From: Symbiodinium natans
Taxonomy: Eukaryota > Sar > Dinophyceae > Suessiales > Symbiodiniaceae
DNA length: 62,000 nt
Reading direction: 5' to 3'
Assembly (NCBI GenBank): GCA_905221605.1
Contig: CAJNDS010002852.1
Span: 1 to 62,000 of the forward strand
Position numbers and translations under genes: made by a program. Positions within the stretch are counted from its first letter, which is position 1, and each line of letters begins with the position of its first letter. The notes below the pieces were generated by a model. The model was not told the origin of the DNA, did not search any database, and worked only from the letters and a program-made list of their open reading frames with translations. Of the stretch, positions 1-10,300 are shown piece by piece.

Positions 1-400
1 GCCCCCCCCGCCCCCCCGGCTCCCCCCGCCCCCCTCCGCTGCCTTGCTGTCAGACTGGCGTGTTTTAAGGGCTCCAGTGCATGCCCCACTCCCGCCCACC
101 CCTCCCGCTGCTTTGCTGCTAGAATGGAGTGTTTTTAAGGGCTCCAGTGCATGCCCGAGCCCTCCCTTCGCTGCCCGCTGCCCCGCCCCCCGGGCTGGGA
201 TTCTTTTGCGCAGTTTTTTCCGTTTTTTTTTGTGTTTTTTTTTCGGCTTGCTGGTCGGGAACCTCTTGGCTTCCCCCCTCTGTCGAGGGGGTACTGAGCC
301 CTCCCACCGCGACAAGGTGGGTTCCCGTTGAGAGGGAAAAAAATTCGAAGATCTCCACAGCGGCGTTCACGATGTAGACCTGGGATCACACTGTCGGGGG
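1..400. repeat. C-rich leader with a duplicated ~40-bp segment
   Basis: The window opens in poly-C/GC-rich sequence. A segment containing TTTTAAGGGCTCCAGTGCAT occurs at about 60-90 and again at about 130-155, each copy preceded by a CTGCT/CTGTC stretch and followed by a C-rich run. No coding exon was recognised. It looks like subtelomeric simple sequence. Confidence 0.5.
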
Positions 401-744
401 TTTAGGGTTTCGGGCTCGAAGATTTAAGGCTTTTCTAACCTATAAAAGGCAACCTCCGCATAGGGTTTAAGGTTTAGGGTTTAGGGTTTAGGGTTTCGGG
501 TGTGGGGTTTAGGGGTTCGGGGTTTAGGGGTTTAAGGGTTAAGGGTTTAGGGTTGCGGGTTTTGGGTTTAGGGTTTGGTGTTTTGGGTTTAGGGTTTAGG
601 GTGTTTAGGGTTTAGGGTGTTTAGGGTTGAGGCTGTTTAGGGTTTAGGGTGTTCAGGGTTTAGGGTTTAGGGTTTAGGGTTTGTAGGGTTTAGGGTTTGT
701 AGGGTTTAGGGTTCCAGGCGCTCCTGTGGCAGGGCCTTCATGGC

Positions 745-862
745 CTTGGCGACCTCCATGCGGATGATGTTCGGGTACCGGAGCACCATGATCTCGCAGT
801 CATCTGGCTGCCTTCCATCAGAGTGCTGACATCAAAGCCCCAGTAACCCCCCTCGTAAGCCT
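745..862. repeat. Subtelomeric module, copy 1
   Basis: A non-telomeric block contains GGTACCGGAGCACCATGATC, then a CAGTCATCTGGCTGCCTTCC-type stretch, and ends in ACCCCCCTCGTAAGCC at the edge of a CCCTATAAA array. It recurs at about 1425-1532 and 1866-1985. Its junction with the CCCTAAA array is the same in all copies, so module and array were probably copied together. Confidence 0.75.
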
Positions 863-1169
863 TGACCCTATAAATCCTATAAACCCTAGAAACCCTACAA
901 ACCCTATAAACCCTATATACCCTAGAAACCCACTAAACCCTATAAACCCTAACCCTAAACCCTAGCCCTACAAACCCTAAACCCTGCAAAGATGAAACCC
1001 TGAACCCTAAACCCTCAACCCTAAACCCTCAACCCTACAAACCCTAAACCCTACAAACCTTAAACCCTACAAACCCTAAACCCTACAAACCCTAAAGCCT
1101 AAACCCTAAACCCTAAACCCTAAACCCTAAACCCTAAACCCCAGCCGTACAAACCCTTCAAACCCGCCT

Positions 1170-1265
1170 TTTATCGGGCAGAGCAGCCCGGAGGGCTTCC
1201 GCCAGCCGAAGGCTGCGCAGCCCCCCCCCATTTGCAAACTCAATGCTTGCATGATGAGTTTGCTT
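1170..1265. repeat. Second subtelomeric module (AGCAGCCCGGAGGGCTTCCG block)
   Basis: The block AGCAGCCCGGAGGGCTTCCG at about 1182 is repeated near 1826. The flanking TTGCATGATGAGTTTGCTTG block at about 1245 is repeated near 1363. These lie between the telomere-like arrays and form part of the same nested subtelomeric unit. Confidence 0.65.
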
Positions 1266-1424
1266 GCATGATGGGTTTCAAGATTTGCTTTGAAAGAAGC
1301 TTAAAAGCGGGGGGGTTGGGTTTAGGGTTTAGGGTTTAGGGTTGGGGGGAACTCAATGCTTGCATGATGAGTTTGCTTGCATGATGGGTTTCAAGCTTCG
1401 CATGCTTTGAAACAAGCTAAAAGA

Positions 1425-1532
1425 CCTCCATGCTGATGATGTTTGGGTACCGGAGCACCATGATCGCGCAGTCATGTGGCTGCCTTCCGTCAGAGTGCAG
1501 ACGTCCAAGCCCCACTAACCCCCCTCGTAAGC
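1425..1532. repeat. Subtelomeric module, copy 2
   Basis: Near-copy of the 745-862 module (same GGTACCGGAGCACCATGATC core, a few substitutions), again running directly into CCCTTTAAACC/CCCTATAAA repeats. Confidence 0.75.
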
Positions 1533-1865
1533 CTTAACCCTTTAAACCATATAAACCCTAGAAACCCTACAAACCCTATAAACCCTATATACCCTATAAA
1601 CCCACTAAACCCTATAAACCCTAAACCCTAAACCCTACAAACCCTAAACCCTGCAAACACCCTAAACCCTCAACCCTACAAACCCTAAACCCTAGAAACC
1701 CTAAACCCTAAACCCTAAACCCTAAACCCTAAACCCTAAACCCTAAACCCTAAACCCTAAACCCTAAACCCGAAACCTAAACCCTAACCCTAGAAACCCT
1801 TCAAACCCGCCTTTTATCTGGCACAGCAGCCCGGAGGGCTTCCGCCGGCCGAAGGCAGATAGACT

Positions 1866-1985
1866 TACCGGAGCACCATGATCGCGCAGTCATCTGGCTG
1901 CCTTCCATCAGAGTGCAGACATCAAAGCCCCAGTAACCCTTCCATCAGAGTGCAGACATCAAAGCCCCAGTAACCCCCCTCATAA
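1866..1985. repeat. Subtelomeric module, copy 3, with an internal 40-bp duplication
   Basis: Third copy of the module. The segment CCATCAGAGTGCAGACATCA plus AAGCCCCAGTAACC occurs twice in tandem here (about 1907 and 1939), pointing to local slippage or unequal exchange. Confidence 0.7.
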
Positions 1986-2335
1986 GCCTTAACCCTATAA
2001 ACCCTATAAACCCTAGAAACCCTACAAACCCTATAAACCCTATATACCCTATAAACCCACGAAAACCCTAAACCCTAACCCTACAAACCCTAAACCCTGC
2101 AAACCCTAAACCTTAAACCCTAAACCCTACAAACCCTAAACCCTAAACCCTCAACCCTACAAACCCTAAACCCTACAAACCCTAAACCCTAAACCCTAAA
2201 GCCTAACCCTACAAACCCTTCGGTTTAGGGTTTGGCTTTTAGGGTTTAGGATTTCGTGTTTTGTGGTTGAGGGTTTAGGGTTTAGGGTTCAGGGTTTAGG
2301 GTTTAGGGTTTAGGGTTTAGGGTTTAGGGTTACAT

Positions 2336-3700
2336 CCTTGACGACAGATGAAAGGCTATGTGCAAAAGAATGCCATAGGCTGAAACATGATACCAAACTT
2401 GTACTAATGCAAGGAACACAACACACAATATGCCAGGACCAATATGCCGTACGTGTGCACATTTATGTGTATATACGTCTTTGCATGATGTTGCATGGTC
2501 ATGTATATGGAACTTTTTCTGGACACATAGGCATCTGACAGCTCGGCGAGTCCAAGGTGCGAGAGGGAGCGATTGGATGTCGCTGGCGGGGCCAGTTCGT
2601 CAGTGTGAAGCTTTCCTTCACCCACCTCTCCGAATCTCGATTTGGTTGAGGGTTTAGGGTGAGGGTTGAGGGTCTGAGGTTCTCGGTTTAAGCTGACATG
2701 ACTTTTCTTTCATCTACCCTTCGATGGCGCTGAGAAAGGTCAGAGCCGGCTAGGAATCAGTCTGCTTGGGAACGGGAGCTGTCATGGGCTCATGCCGGCC
2801 TGAGCCCTAGTAGCTCAAGGTTCAGGCTTAGGGGCCCCAAGTTGGTAAAGTCTACCCTAAACCTTAAACCCTAAACCCTGAACCCTCCACCAGACGGTAG
2901 TTCCAACGGATATGTGCTGGGGGGGCTGGGATTTTAGTTTTACATTGCTGCCAAGCATTCTCGGGCCCGACGACCCCATCTCGCCCACGGAAACCATCGC
3001 GCGAGCAGACCCCGCTCCACGAAGTAGCCTTGACTTTCCAGGCGCCGCGCAGTTCCATAGCGCCGAACTGCTGCCGAGGTTTGCGGTCTAGGAGGGAGGG
3101 TTTGGGTCAGGGACTGCTGCGACTGCTACTACTGCGACTACTGCGACTTCTTCTTCTTTACGCCTGGGCTAGGCGCTCCTGAACCCCACGAGGAGGCAAC
3201 TTGGGCCAACGAACAACGTGCATAAGTGCGGGCTGAGGGCTTTGGGTATCATTATTGGGGTGTTGCGGTCTGTGGCCATCCCTCCCTTTTAGCACAGCCC
3301 CAAAAGAGTGGGCAGGTTGGGGACAGAATGCTTGCAGGATGGACTCACACGCAGTCAAGTCATGAGAAGGACAGCGCGCGGGGAGAACAGACACCGAGAA
3401 AAGAACACGTTTTCTACGGCTCAGTGGCGAGCCCGACGTCGCGCAGCCTCTCGAGCTGCGCAGAAATCTTGGAAGCGCACATCACGTCAAGACGCTGCAC
3501 GCAGGGAAGCCCGCATTTCCGGTGTCAGGACGACCTCTAGGGGTCTTGCATGCGTAGAACAGGCGCGTGCGCACACAAAGCACCACAAAAGCAACTTCAA
3601 CGCGACACTATCGAAGCGAAGACAACAATCTAAGCCCCAGGACACCACGGTCGGGCTGCGCTGAGGGCGCAGAGCCTGCTCAGGAGACCTGGGGAAGACA
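2336..3700. other. Low-information spacer
   Basis: Mostly non-repetitive sequence with a short CCCTAAACC patch near 2857-2885 and a small (CTRCTRCGA)n-like patch near 3112-3155. I see no supported gene. It separates the telomere-like arrays from the 3' end of the Helitron-like element, whose terminus I could not identify in this stretch. Confidence 0.4.
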
Positions 3701-3821
3701 TCGCGCCCGTGAAGTGGAACCCGACAACAGAACGCTCCCCACCCCCGCCCACCCTGCATGCTTGGGCGCCACGTCGCTTCTCTCAACGACGCGGAATGAT
3801 CTTGGCCAAACGTAGGCACTC

Positions 3822-6800
3822 TCATGAACGCCTGTGGCTACTCACCGCTAGCTCCGCTGTGACCTCACCTGCTGCAACGTTAAACTGGTGTCCACACTTC
3901 CGTCGGTTGTCGATGTGTCCGTCTCGTATGCTCGAGTCGACCTTTGCCTTGCACTGCGGACACTCGTACGAATACCTGGCCTTTGCTGACCGAGTCGCCA
4001 CGACTTTGCCTGCAGCAACCGTAAACTTGTGTCCACAGTGTCCTCGGTTGTTGACGCAGCCGTCTCGTGTGCTCGACTCGACCTTTGCGTTGCACTGTGG
4101 GCACTTGTACAAGTATCTGGCTTTTGCTGCTCGAGTCGCCACGACTTTGCCTGCAGCAACAGTAAACTTGTGTCCACATTGTCGTTGGTTGTTGATGCAC
4201 CCGTCTCCTGTGCTTGACTCGACCTTCGCGTTGCACTGTGGGCACTCGTACGAATATCTGGCCTCTGCCGAGCGAGTCGCCACGATTTTGCCTGCAGCAA
4301 CAGTAAACTTGTGTCCACATTGTCGTCGGTTGTCCATGCACCCATCTCCTCTGCTTGACTCGACCTTCGCGTTGCACTGTGGGCACTCGTACGAATATCT
4401 AGCCTCTGCCGAGCGAGTCGCCACGACTTTGCCTGCAGCAACAGTAAACTTGTGTCCACATTGTCGTCGGTTGTCGATGCTCCCGTCTCGTATGATTGAC
4501 TCGACCCTGGCCTTGCACTGTGGGCACGCGTACGAATATCTAGCGTCTGCCGACCAAGTCGCTACGACCTTTCCTCCAGCAACAGTAAACTTGTGTCCAC
4601 AGCTTCGTTGGTTGTTGATGCATCCGTCCCGTGTGGTTGAGTCGACTGTTGCCTTGCATTGCGGGCATTCGTAGGTATATTGCTGCTTTTGTCGCTTGAG
4701 GATCTCCGCTCGCACCTCCTGCAAGATCTGCTGCCGCTTCTGGCAGCGGTGCGCAGCACGCACCGTCTCTTGTCGTCTGTGCAGCCGCCGGCGCGCACGC
4801 AGGCCAATGTCTCGATTCCGGAGCTGCTGGCGGCAGATGTTGCACGTCCGGTCCCGCTTTTGGCGCCAGCCGTTGGGCCTGAACGCTGCTTGCGGAAACC
4901 AGTGCTGACAAGTTCCACACTGCCGCTTCTCCACGCACATGAGGCAGGTGCTCTGCCAGATTAAATAGTTGCTGATTTTGCCGGGAAACGCCTCTGGTGC
5001 CTGCCATCGCTTGCAGCGCTTACAGCGGTACGGCGTGCCGCGTTCGCGGTACGACTTCGTGCACTCTTTGCAGATCGCTGCTCCGTCCGGCTGCTTCCAT
5101 TGTCCTGCTGTAAAAGCCGATTTCAGCCGCTCTGTTCGGCATTCGCTGCAGGTTTTTACGCGCACGTACCTCTGCACGACGGCGTCCCAGTTGACATCGT
5201 GCGTGCGCAAGTGCTGCATCAACAAGGCTCGGAAGCTCGTGTCGCCCTGCTGGAATGGAGCCGCATCGAAGGGCCGCAGAATGAGAATACCTTCCCGGCT
5301 CGTGACCCGCGTCAGGGCCACATAGGCGGCCAAGACGTTGCTGTACGCGCCATAACACAGATCTGCGACGATGCCTTCCTCCAGCGTCTGTCCTTGCGCT
5401 TGATGCGCCGTCATAGCGAACGCTGGTATTAGGGGAAGTTGCTGTCGACGGATTGCCAGCACCGGCGATTTTCGGCCGGCATCCAGATGCCACGTCGCAC
5501 GCTTCGGTACAACGGGAAACACGCCCGTGGCCAGCCCAGTAATGCGCCACTTCGCGCCGGGGAAGCGCACGTAAACTACTTCGGGCAGCTGGTTCCAGAC
5601 CGTGCAGCCGGGCCCCGCTGGTTCAGCACCATCAGTAGCGTGGCGCCAACCCGTCACAAAGCCCCGCCGTCCTTTCAGGAGCCCGCGCGCTCGGTTGAGG
5701 TGGTCCGTCAAAAGCACCGGCATGCCGTCGCACAGCGGCAGCATGCCACACAGCTCGCCGCACTCCCGGTCATGGCGCTGCAGCCAGAGCAGTTTCTGCT
5801 CGGCCAGGTCCGGTTTCTCGCGCACGACGGCCGCACAAGCGCGATCCTGGGCCACGACGTAGTGCAAATGCCGTTTCGTGCGACGCGCGAAAGCCTCGGC
5901 GCGGATTTTGTTGGTGTGGCATTTCCGCACGTTCGTGGCGAAGATGGAGGGCGCGAGGACGAAGCGACCCAAGAATCTAGGGTCGTGCGGCGATTCAGCT
6001 ACTAATCGGCGCGAGGCGCGCTCGGCGCAGCACACCGCGCATTCCTGCGCTAGGATGGTCTCCGGTGTTACTCGCTGTACGCCAAGGCATTGGCACTTTG
6101 CTTGTCCGCACCCGGCTCGCCCGCGCAGCCAGCTTCCTGGCACGCGCGTTGGTCTTCCGTGCAAGAAAGCATGGTTGTCGGCACTGAGCTGACCGAAGCG
6201 GAATTCGTCCTGCAACTCTTTGAGCCACTCATCTTTGGTGCGCTCGCATTCCTCCAGCTCCGTGCAACCCTGGAAGGCAAGCTCCGGCGGCCCCCACATC
6301 AACTCCTGCCCCTGCGCCAGGAGGGGCCGCTGCCGGGCGCCTGCACTGCCCAGCCACTCGTGCGGCAAATCGGCGATGAAATGCCCTTTGGGAGGCTCCA
6401 GTTGCCACAAATCCCCGACGGCAAGAACGTTCAAGCCTCCGAAGGGCTTGTCGACGTTGGCTGCATCACGCTTGAACGGGCTGCCATTCCGGATCACCCG
6501 CCGACACGCCTGCTCTAGCTTTGCCAGGAGTTCCACACTCACCATGCTTATTTCGTCTATTATAAGCCAGCGCAGCTGGAGCATGCGCTGCGCTTGCTGC
6601 AGTCCTTCCGTTAGCGGTGTCGTCTCTGCGGCGCTCTGGCCCCAGCTCAACCCGAAGGCATGGTGCAGCGTGTCCCCATCGATCATCTCGGCTGTTACCG
6701 CCTGCAGCGCCGCGAACTGAAACTGCAGGCCTTGGCGCCAGCCCAGGATGTCTTCGAATAGCTCCTTGCGCAGAAGTTTGACCGCGTGTGTTTTGCCGGT

Positions 6801-7382
6801 GCCAGGCCCGCCATGCAGCACCCAGCGCATAGCATCTGGCAGGCCCGAACGCGCACCACCCTGTGCCTCGCCTGTTTGCATTTCCTCCACAACTCGACGC
6901 GCCACCCGCTCGATGAAAGCGTGCTGCGCTCTGTTGCAGACAAGTCTGCCCTTCTCATCCACGCGAGTGCGCAACTCCGTCACCCACTGCTGGACAGCAC
7001 GCACGGTGGCACGGATGCCATGCGTGCGTACAGTCGGTTCGCGCTCCAGCGCTTCCTCTGCGACAGCATCCTCTGCCTCTGCGCCGCCCTGCGGCGCTTT
7101 CCGTGCTTCTTTCACCAGTTCCCGCACATCCAGCGTGTTCTCTGCGGCTAGCGCTCGGTCCGGCTTCCCTTCGTTTGTTTGTTCCGCTCGCCACGTCTGC
7201 TCCAAGTCTGCGTATTCTGCGCCCGGCGCCTCCACCCCGTTTTTTTCGGTCTTGCGCGTGGTCAGGCTCGTAGCCAGATTGTCCGCAGTCACGCGCACGG
7301 CGCTCGTGTCTGCGCCGTCGTTGTCACTGTTCTCGGCGTCCGCAGCGAGAGCGTACGCGGTAGACGGACAGGAAATTCCCAA
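3822..7382 (-). CDS. Pif1-family DNA helicase with C-terminal zinc-ribbon array (Helitron ORF2)
   Basis: This 1186-codon frame is a superfamily 1B helicase. Walker A GGPGTGKT is at residues 191-198 and Walker B IIDEIS has its acidic pair at 276-277. A GGLNVLAVGDLWQL motif follows, then the late motifs TAHQAQGQT (~655) and YVALTRV (~690). Residues ~745-858 hold paired CxxC clusters resembling Stc1-type zinc domains. About residues 900-1180 are six 47-aa zinc-ribbon repeats (CPQC...CGHKF). The listed start is a TTG with no ATG near it, and the frame overlaps the end of ORF1 in the +1 frame. The helicase is therefore probably expressed as a fusion to Rep by frameshift or splicing, or is a broken RepHel. 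In Helitrons this helicase unwinds the donor strand after Rep nicking. Confidence 0.85.
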   Translation of the reverse strand: MGISCPSTAYALAADAENSDNDGADTSAVRVTADNLATSLTTRKTEKNGVEAPGAEYADLEQTWRAEQTNEGKPDRALAAENTLDVRELVKEARKAPQGGAEAEDAVAEEALEREPTVRTHGIRATVRAVQQWVTELRTRVDEKGRLVCNRAQHAFIERVARRVVEEMQTGEAQGGARSGLPDAMRWVLHGGPGTGKTHAVKLLRKELFEDILGWRQGLQFQFAALQAVTAEMIDGDTLHHAFGLSWGQSAAETTPLTEGLQQAQRMLQLRWLIIDEISMVSVELLAKLEQACRRVIRNGSPFKRDAANVDKPFGGLNVLAVGDLWQLEPPKGHFIADLPHEWLGSAGARQRPLLAQGQELMWGPPELAFQGCTELEECERTKDEWLKELQDEFRFGQLSADNHAFLHGRPTRVPGSWLRGRAGCGQAKCQCLGVQRVTPETILAQECAVCCAERASRRLVAESPHDPRFLGRFVLAPSIFATNVRKCHTNKIRAEAFARRTKRHLHYVVAQDRACAAVVREKPDLAEQKLLWLQRHDRECGELCGMLPLCDGMPVLLTDHLNRARGLLKGRRGFVTGWRHATDGAEPAGPGCTVWNQLPEVVYVRFPGAKWRITGLATGVFPVVPKRATWHLDAGRKSPVLAIRRQQLPLIPAFAMTAHQAQGQTLEEGIVADLCYGAYSNVLAAYVALTRVTSREGILILRPFDAAPFQQGDTSFRALLMQHLRTHDVNWDAVVQRYVRVKTCSECRTERLKSAFTAGQWKQPDGAAICKECTKSYRERGTPYRCKRCKRWQAPEAFPGKISNYLIWQSTCLMCVEKRQCGTCQHWFPQAAFRPNGWRQKRDRTCNICRQQLRNRDIGLRARRRLHRRQETVRAAHRCQKRQQILQEVRAEILKRQKQQYTYECPQCKATVDSTTRDGCINNQRSCGHKFTVAGGKVVATWSADARYSYACPQCKARVESIIRDGSIDNRRQCGHKFTVAAGKVVATRSAEARYSYECPQCNAKVESSRGDGCMDNRRQCGHKFTVAAGKIVATRSAEARYSYECPQCNAKVESSTGDGCINNQRQCGHKFTVAAGKVVATRAAKARYLYKCPQCNAKVESSTRDGCVNNRGHCGHKFTVAAGKVVATRSAKARYSYECPQCKAKVDSSIRDGHIDNRRKCGHQFNVAAGEVTAELAVSSHRRS
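3846..4690 (-). repeat. Six tandem 141-bp repeats encoding zinc ribbons
   Basis: The string GTAAACTTGTGTCCACA, or a close variant, recurs at 3880, 4021, 4162, 4303, 4444 and 4585, an exact 141-bp period (47 codons). The frame is kept throughout. Each unit encodes CPQC, a variable loop with DGC, then CGHKF. Copies differ mainly by substitutions, so they were amplified in register and then diverged under coding constraint. Confidence 0.95.
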
Positions 7383-10300
7383 CGTGCTGTTTCGTTTCCT
7401 GACACGGAAGCTCTTGTAGCCAGGCCCGAAAAGCCGTCTCCCACGCGAGGTACCTGCCCTGCAAGTCGGCTATATGAGGCACATCGCGGTCCGCATGCTG
7501 GGGCATCCCTGTCCACGCCCGAAAATACACCATGCATAGTTTGGAGTTCTCCTCCTGGCATTCTTGCTGGTACCGCGGCACCGGGCAGTGGCCAAAGGTC
7601 GGGCAGCGCGGGCGGCGGCGTCTGCGCAGCAGCCACGCGGCACGCACAAGCGTGTTCGTGGGGATGTCCTCGAAGGCCAGGGTGTCGCCGCTGGGTTCGA
7701 CGCGCAGGCGCGTATCCTTGCCGGGCACGAGGCGCACGCGCTTGCCTCCTCCCGCCCGAAGCTTTTCCTCGCCGCTGTCCGTCAGCACCACGTCCCATGT
7801 GCTGCGGGGTTGTGTCTTCCACTCCTGCCACGTCGTAGGCGAAGTTGTGGGAACGACCTGCCAATACAACAAAAATTCGTAGGGAGAGAGATGCCAGCAC
7901 GCGCTGTTGCGCGGCCGGCGCGCGTAGAACTCTGCTGGTTCACGTTCCGCTAGTTGCCGCTGTCGCGGCATATGCTTGCTGCGGCCCAGCGACATTGCCG
8001 TTACCCGTCGGCGATGTTCCGTTTCGCCGGTCATCGCCAAGTCTGCGTAGCGAAGGAAATCTCGTCCGGGAAATGTCACATACTGCGTTGTTGTGATTCT
8101 TTCCGCGCACGCCGCGTCGCCGTCCTTGTAGTTGCAACGCAGATTGCAGCACTCGGCCTGCCCTCGAACGATCCCCTTGCAATACGCATCCGATAAAAAG
8201 CGCGTCATGTGCCGCTTGCCCTGATACTCCACGCCACGGCCCTGTGTTTGTTCTGCTAAGCGAGCATGCCCTTTCTGGAGCTCCTTCAACTCGGCAAATG
8301 CCATAGGTTGCGTTTTCGCACAGTAGTCGCAGCAGTATCCAGTCTGCGCATCCTGCGCACGTTGCGCTGCTGTAACGATCTCTTGCAGCTCCCGGGAGTC
8401 CGTCGGCGACGCGCACACGTCGCAGGCATACGGCAAGCGGTATGGGAGCTGCACATCCGAGTTGCAGCGACCAAATGCTAAAATGGCAGGGTGCGTGCCG
8501 TTGAGGTAAGCTTCGTCGCGAGGTCCCTGAAGCGTGCAGATGCAATTCTTGCGTCCGGACGCTGGCATGTCGCGCGCCTGCAAACGACACGGGCACATGA
8601 CGGCCGCTTCGTCGGTCACCTCAGCGTCCCGCGGAAAGCCGCTTTTGCAGTCACGGGGGTTGTCGGCTTTGAGGCAACCTGCTTGCGGCGCGCGCTCGCC
8701 TGTGATTGGATCCGGAAGATGCACGTGGTGCTGCTTCAGGACCTGCAGCCAAAACACGTCCTCGCGCAGATACGCCTCGGTCCAAAGCTCCGCTTCCTCG
8801 TCGCTGTTTTCTGCGGCCATGACGCCGGCTTGGTAACGCGGCCTGCTGATGAGCCGCCGCTCTGACTTGTATTCCGGCCACCGCTGTTCTGCCGCGTGTA
8901 GCGCTGCCGTAACCTCGACAGGGTCTCTGTCGTAGATGCACCTGCGCACGTGCGACGTGTAATGCAGGTAGGCCTCCCGCAGCGCCGCCGCGCGCTCGGA
9001 CGTTGCAGCGAAAATCTCGCGCAGACTCTCGTGCTGATGCAAGCACTGCACGAACAACTGTATGTGACCGTGCCCACTTCCACTCGATTTCTGGAACTCG
9101 ATAGCTACATAGGCCGCGTCGCATCTACCGAAGACGCCGCCATTGGTTTTTGCGTTGCTGCCGCGATTGTCCTGACACGGTGTTGGCCCGCAACTGCAAT
9201 CTGGGCAGTACAGGCATGTGCTCATACCGAACAGGTGTCGCAGCAGCAGTAGCATCGTGACGCGAAACCCGTCCACCGTCGCCAGCGGATCCCGTGCGAG
9301 GATGCGCCGTCGTTCTTCCCAGTTGGGCACACGCGGTTCCAGGCACTCAACGGGCAAGGAACATGTGAAGTCGGCGTCGAGCGCAGGCCACGCCCGGTCT
9401 CCTGCGGCTGCCGCCGCGCCGACCTCCACGAGTCGAATCGGGTCACTTCGGCGGTGACGGGACAAACGAATGTACAGCAGCTGATGGCCTTCGTCGGGGG
9501 TCACGGTGACGAAAATGGGGGTGCCGTACCGCACCCGCATTCCCTGAATTTCGAAGCGCATCTGTCGACGAGCCTCCTGCGTGCCGGGAATGACGCGGGC
9601 CGTGTGATTCATATTCGCCAAGATGCGGCGCGCCGTCGCAGACAAGCCCGTTGCGTATTTGGCAAGTGTGAGGCTGCCGTTGACAGGGAGCCGCCGTCCG
9701 TCTGGCGTTGCATACGTCCCTTTCAGGGCCCGTAGGATTTCGATGGCGGCATTTTCGAGGGCCGCGGCGGTGAGCTTGCCCCACTCGCCGGAGTCTTGCA
9801 GAACCGGCGTGTCGTAGGAGTACACACTGCGCGACAGGTTCACAGCCGAACGAAATAACACATTCCATGTCGTGTAACCGAACGTCCAATCGCGGCCCAG
9901 CTGGCTTTCCACGCGCCGAGACATCGTCCGGACCCAGTCGGCTAGTCCGATGTGTGGGGCCTCGGGCGGGCGACGCCACCGCTTGTCCCGGAACTCTCCC
10001 CAGTTTGGCGGATCGGGCATGGCTGTGCAATACTGAAACAAGTAGGCGAAAGCAACGCCAAAGTACCACGGCGCAAACTGGTTCATGGGCGTGGACCGCG
10101 ACACCACGTCCGTTTCCGGAGCCGGTCCATCCTCTTGCTCGCTGCCTGAGTCTCGCAAATCCTCTTCGGCGACTTCGGCCAGGGCGCGCACCGCCTCTAA
10201 ACGCTGGGCCTCGTAATCCACGGCTTCCAAACCCGTCTTCTCCAAGACTACCGCATTGGGGCGCTTCAGGTCCAAGTCGAGCGCTGCCTCTTCTACGGTT

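Larger units (their letters stand above)
421..2335. repeat. Telomere-like TTTAGGG/CCCTAAA arrays in alternating orientation
   Basis: Perfect and degenerate TTTAGGG repeats run in the G-rich sense at about 460-712, 1317-1345 and 2222-2335. They run in the CCCTAAA sense at about 862-1150, 1530-1810 and 1985-2215. Variants such as CCCTACAAA and CCCTATAAA are common. The heptamer is the Arabidopsis-type telomere unit, also used by dinoflagellates and many algae. Strand switches and interleaved non-telomeric modules show these are interstitial or subtelomeric blocks, not one clean chromosome end. Confidence 0.9.

Noticed and set aside
1-720. Authentic chromosome terminus
   Set aside because: Telomere-like arrays here are internal, change orientation and are interleaved with modules; the first 400 bp are not telomeric.
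3709-4674. 321-codon plus-strand ORF with internal repeats
   Set aside because: It is the antisense of the 141-bp zinc-ribbon array; an in-frame tandem repeat keeps the opposite strand open too.
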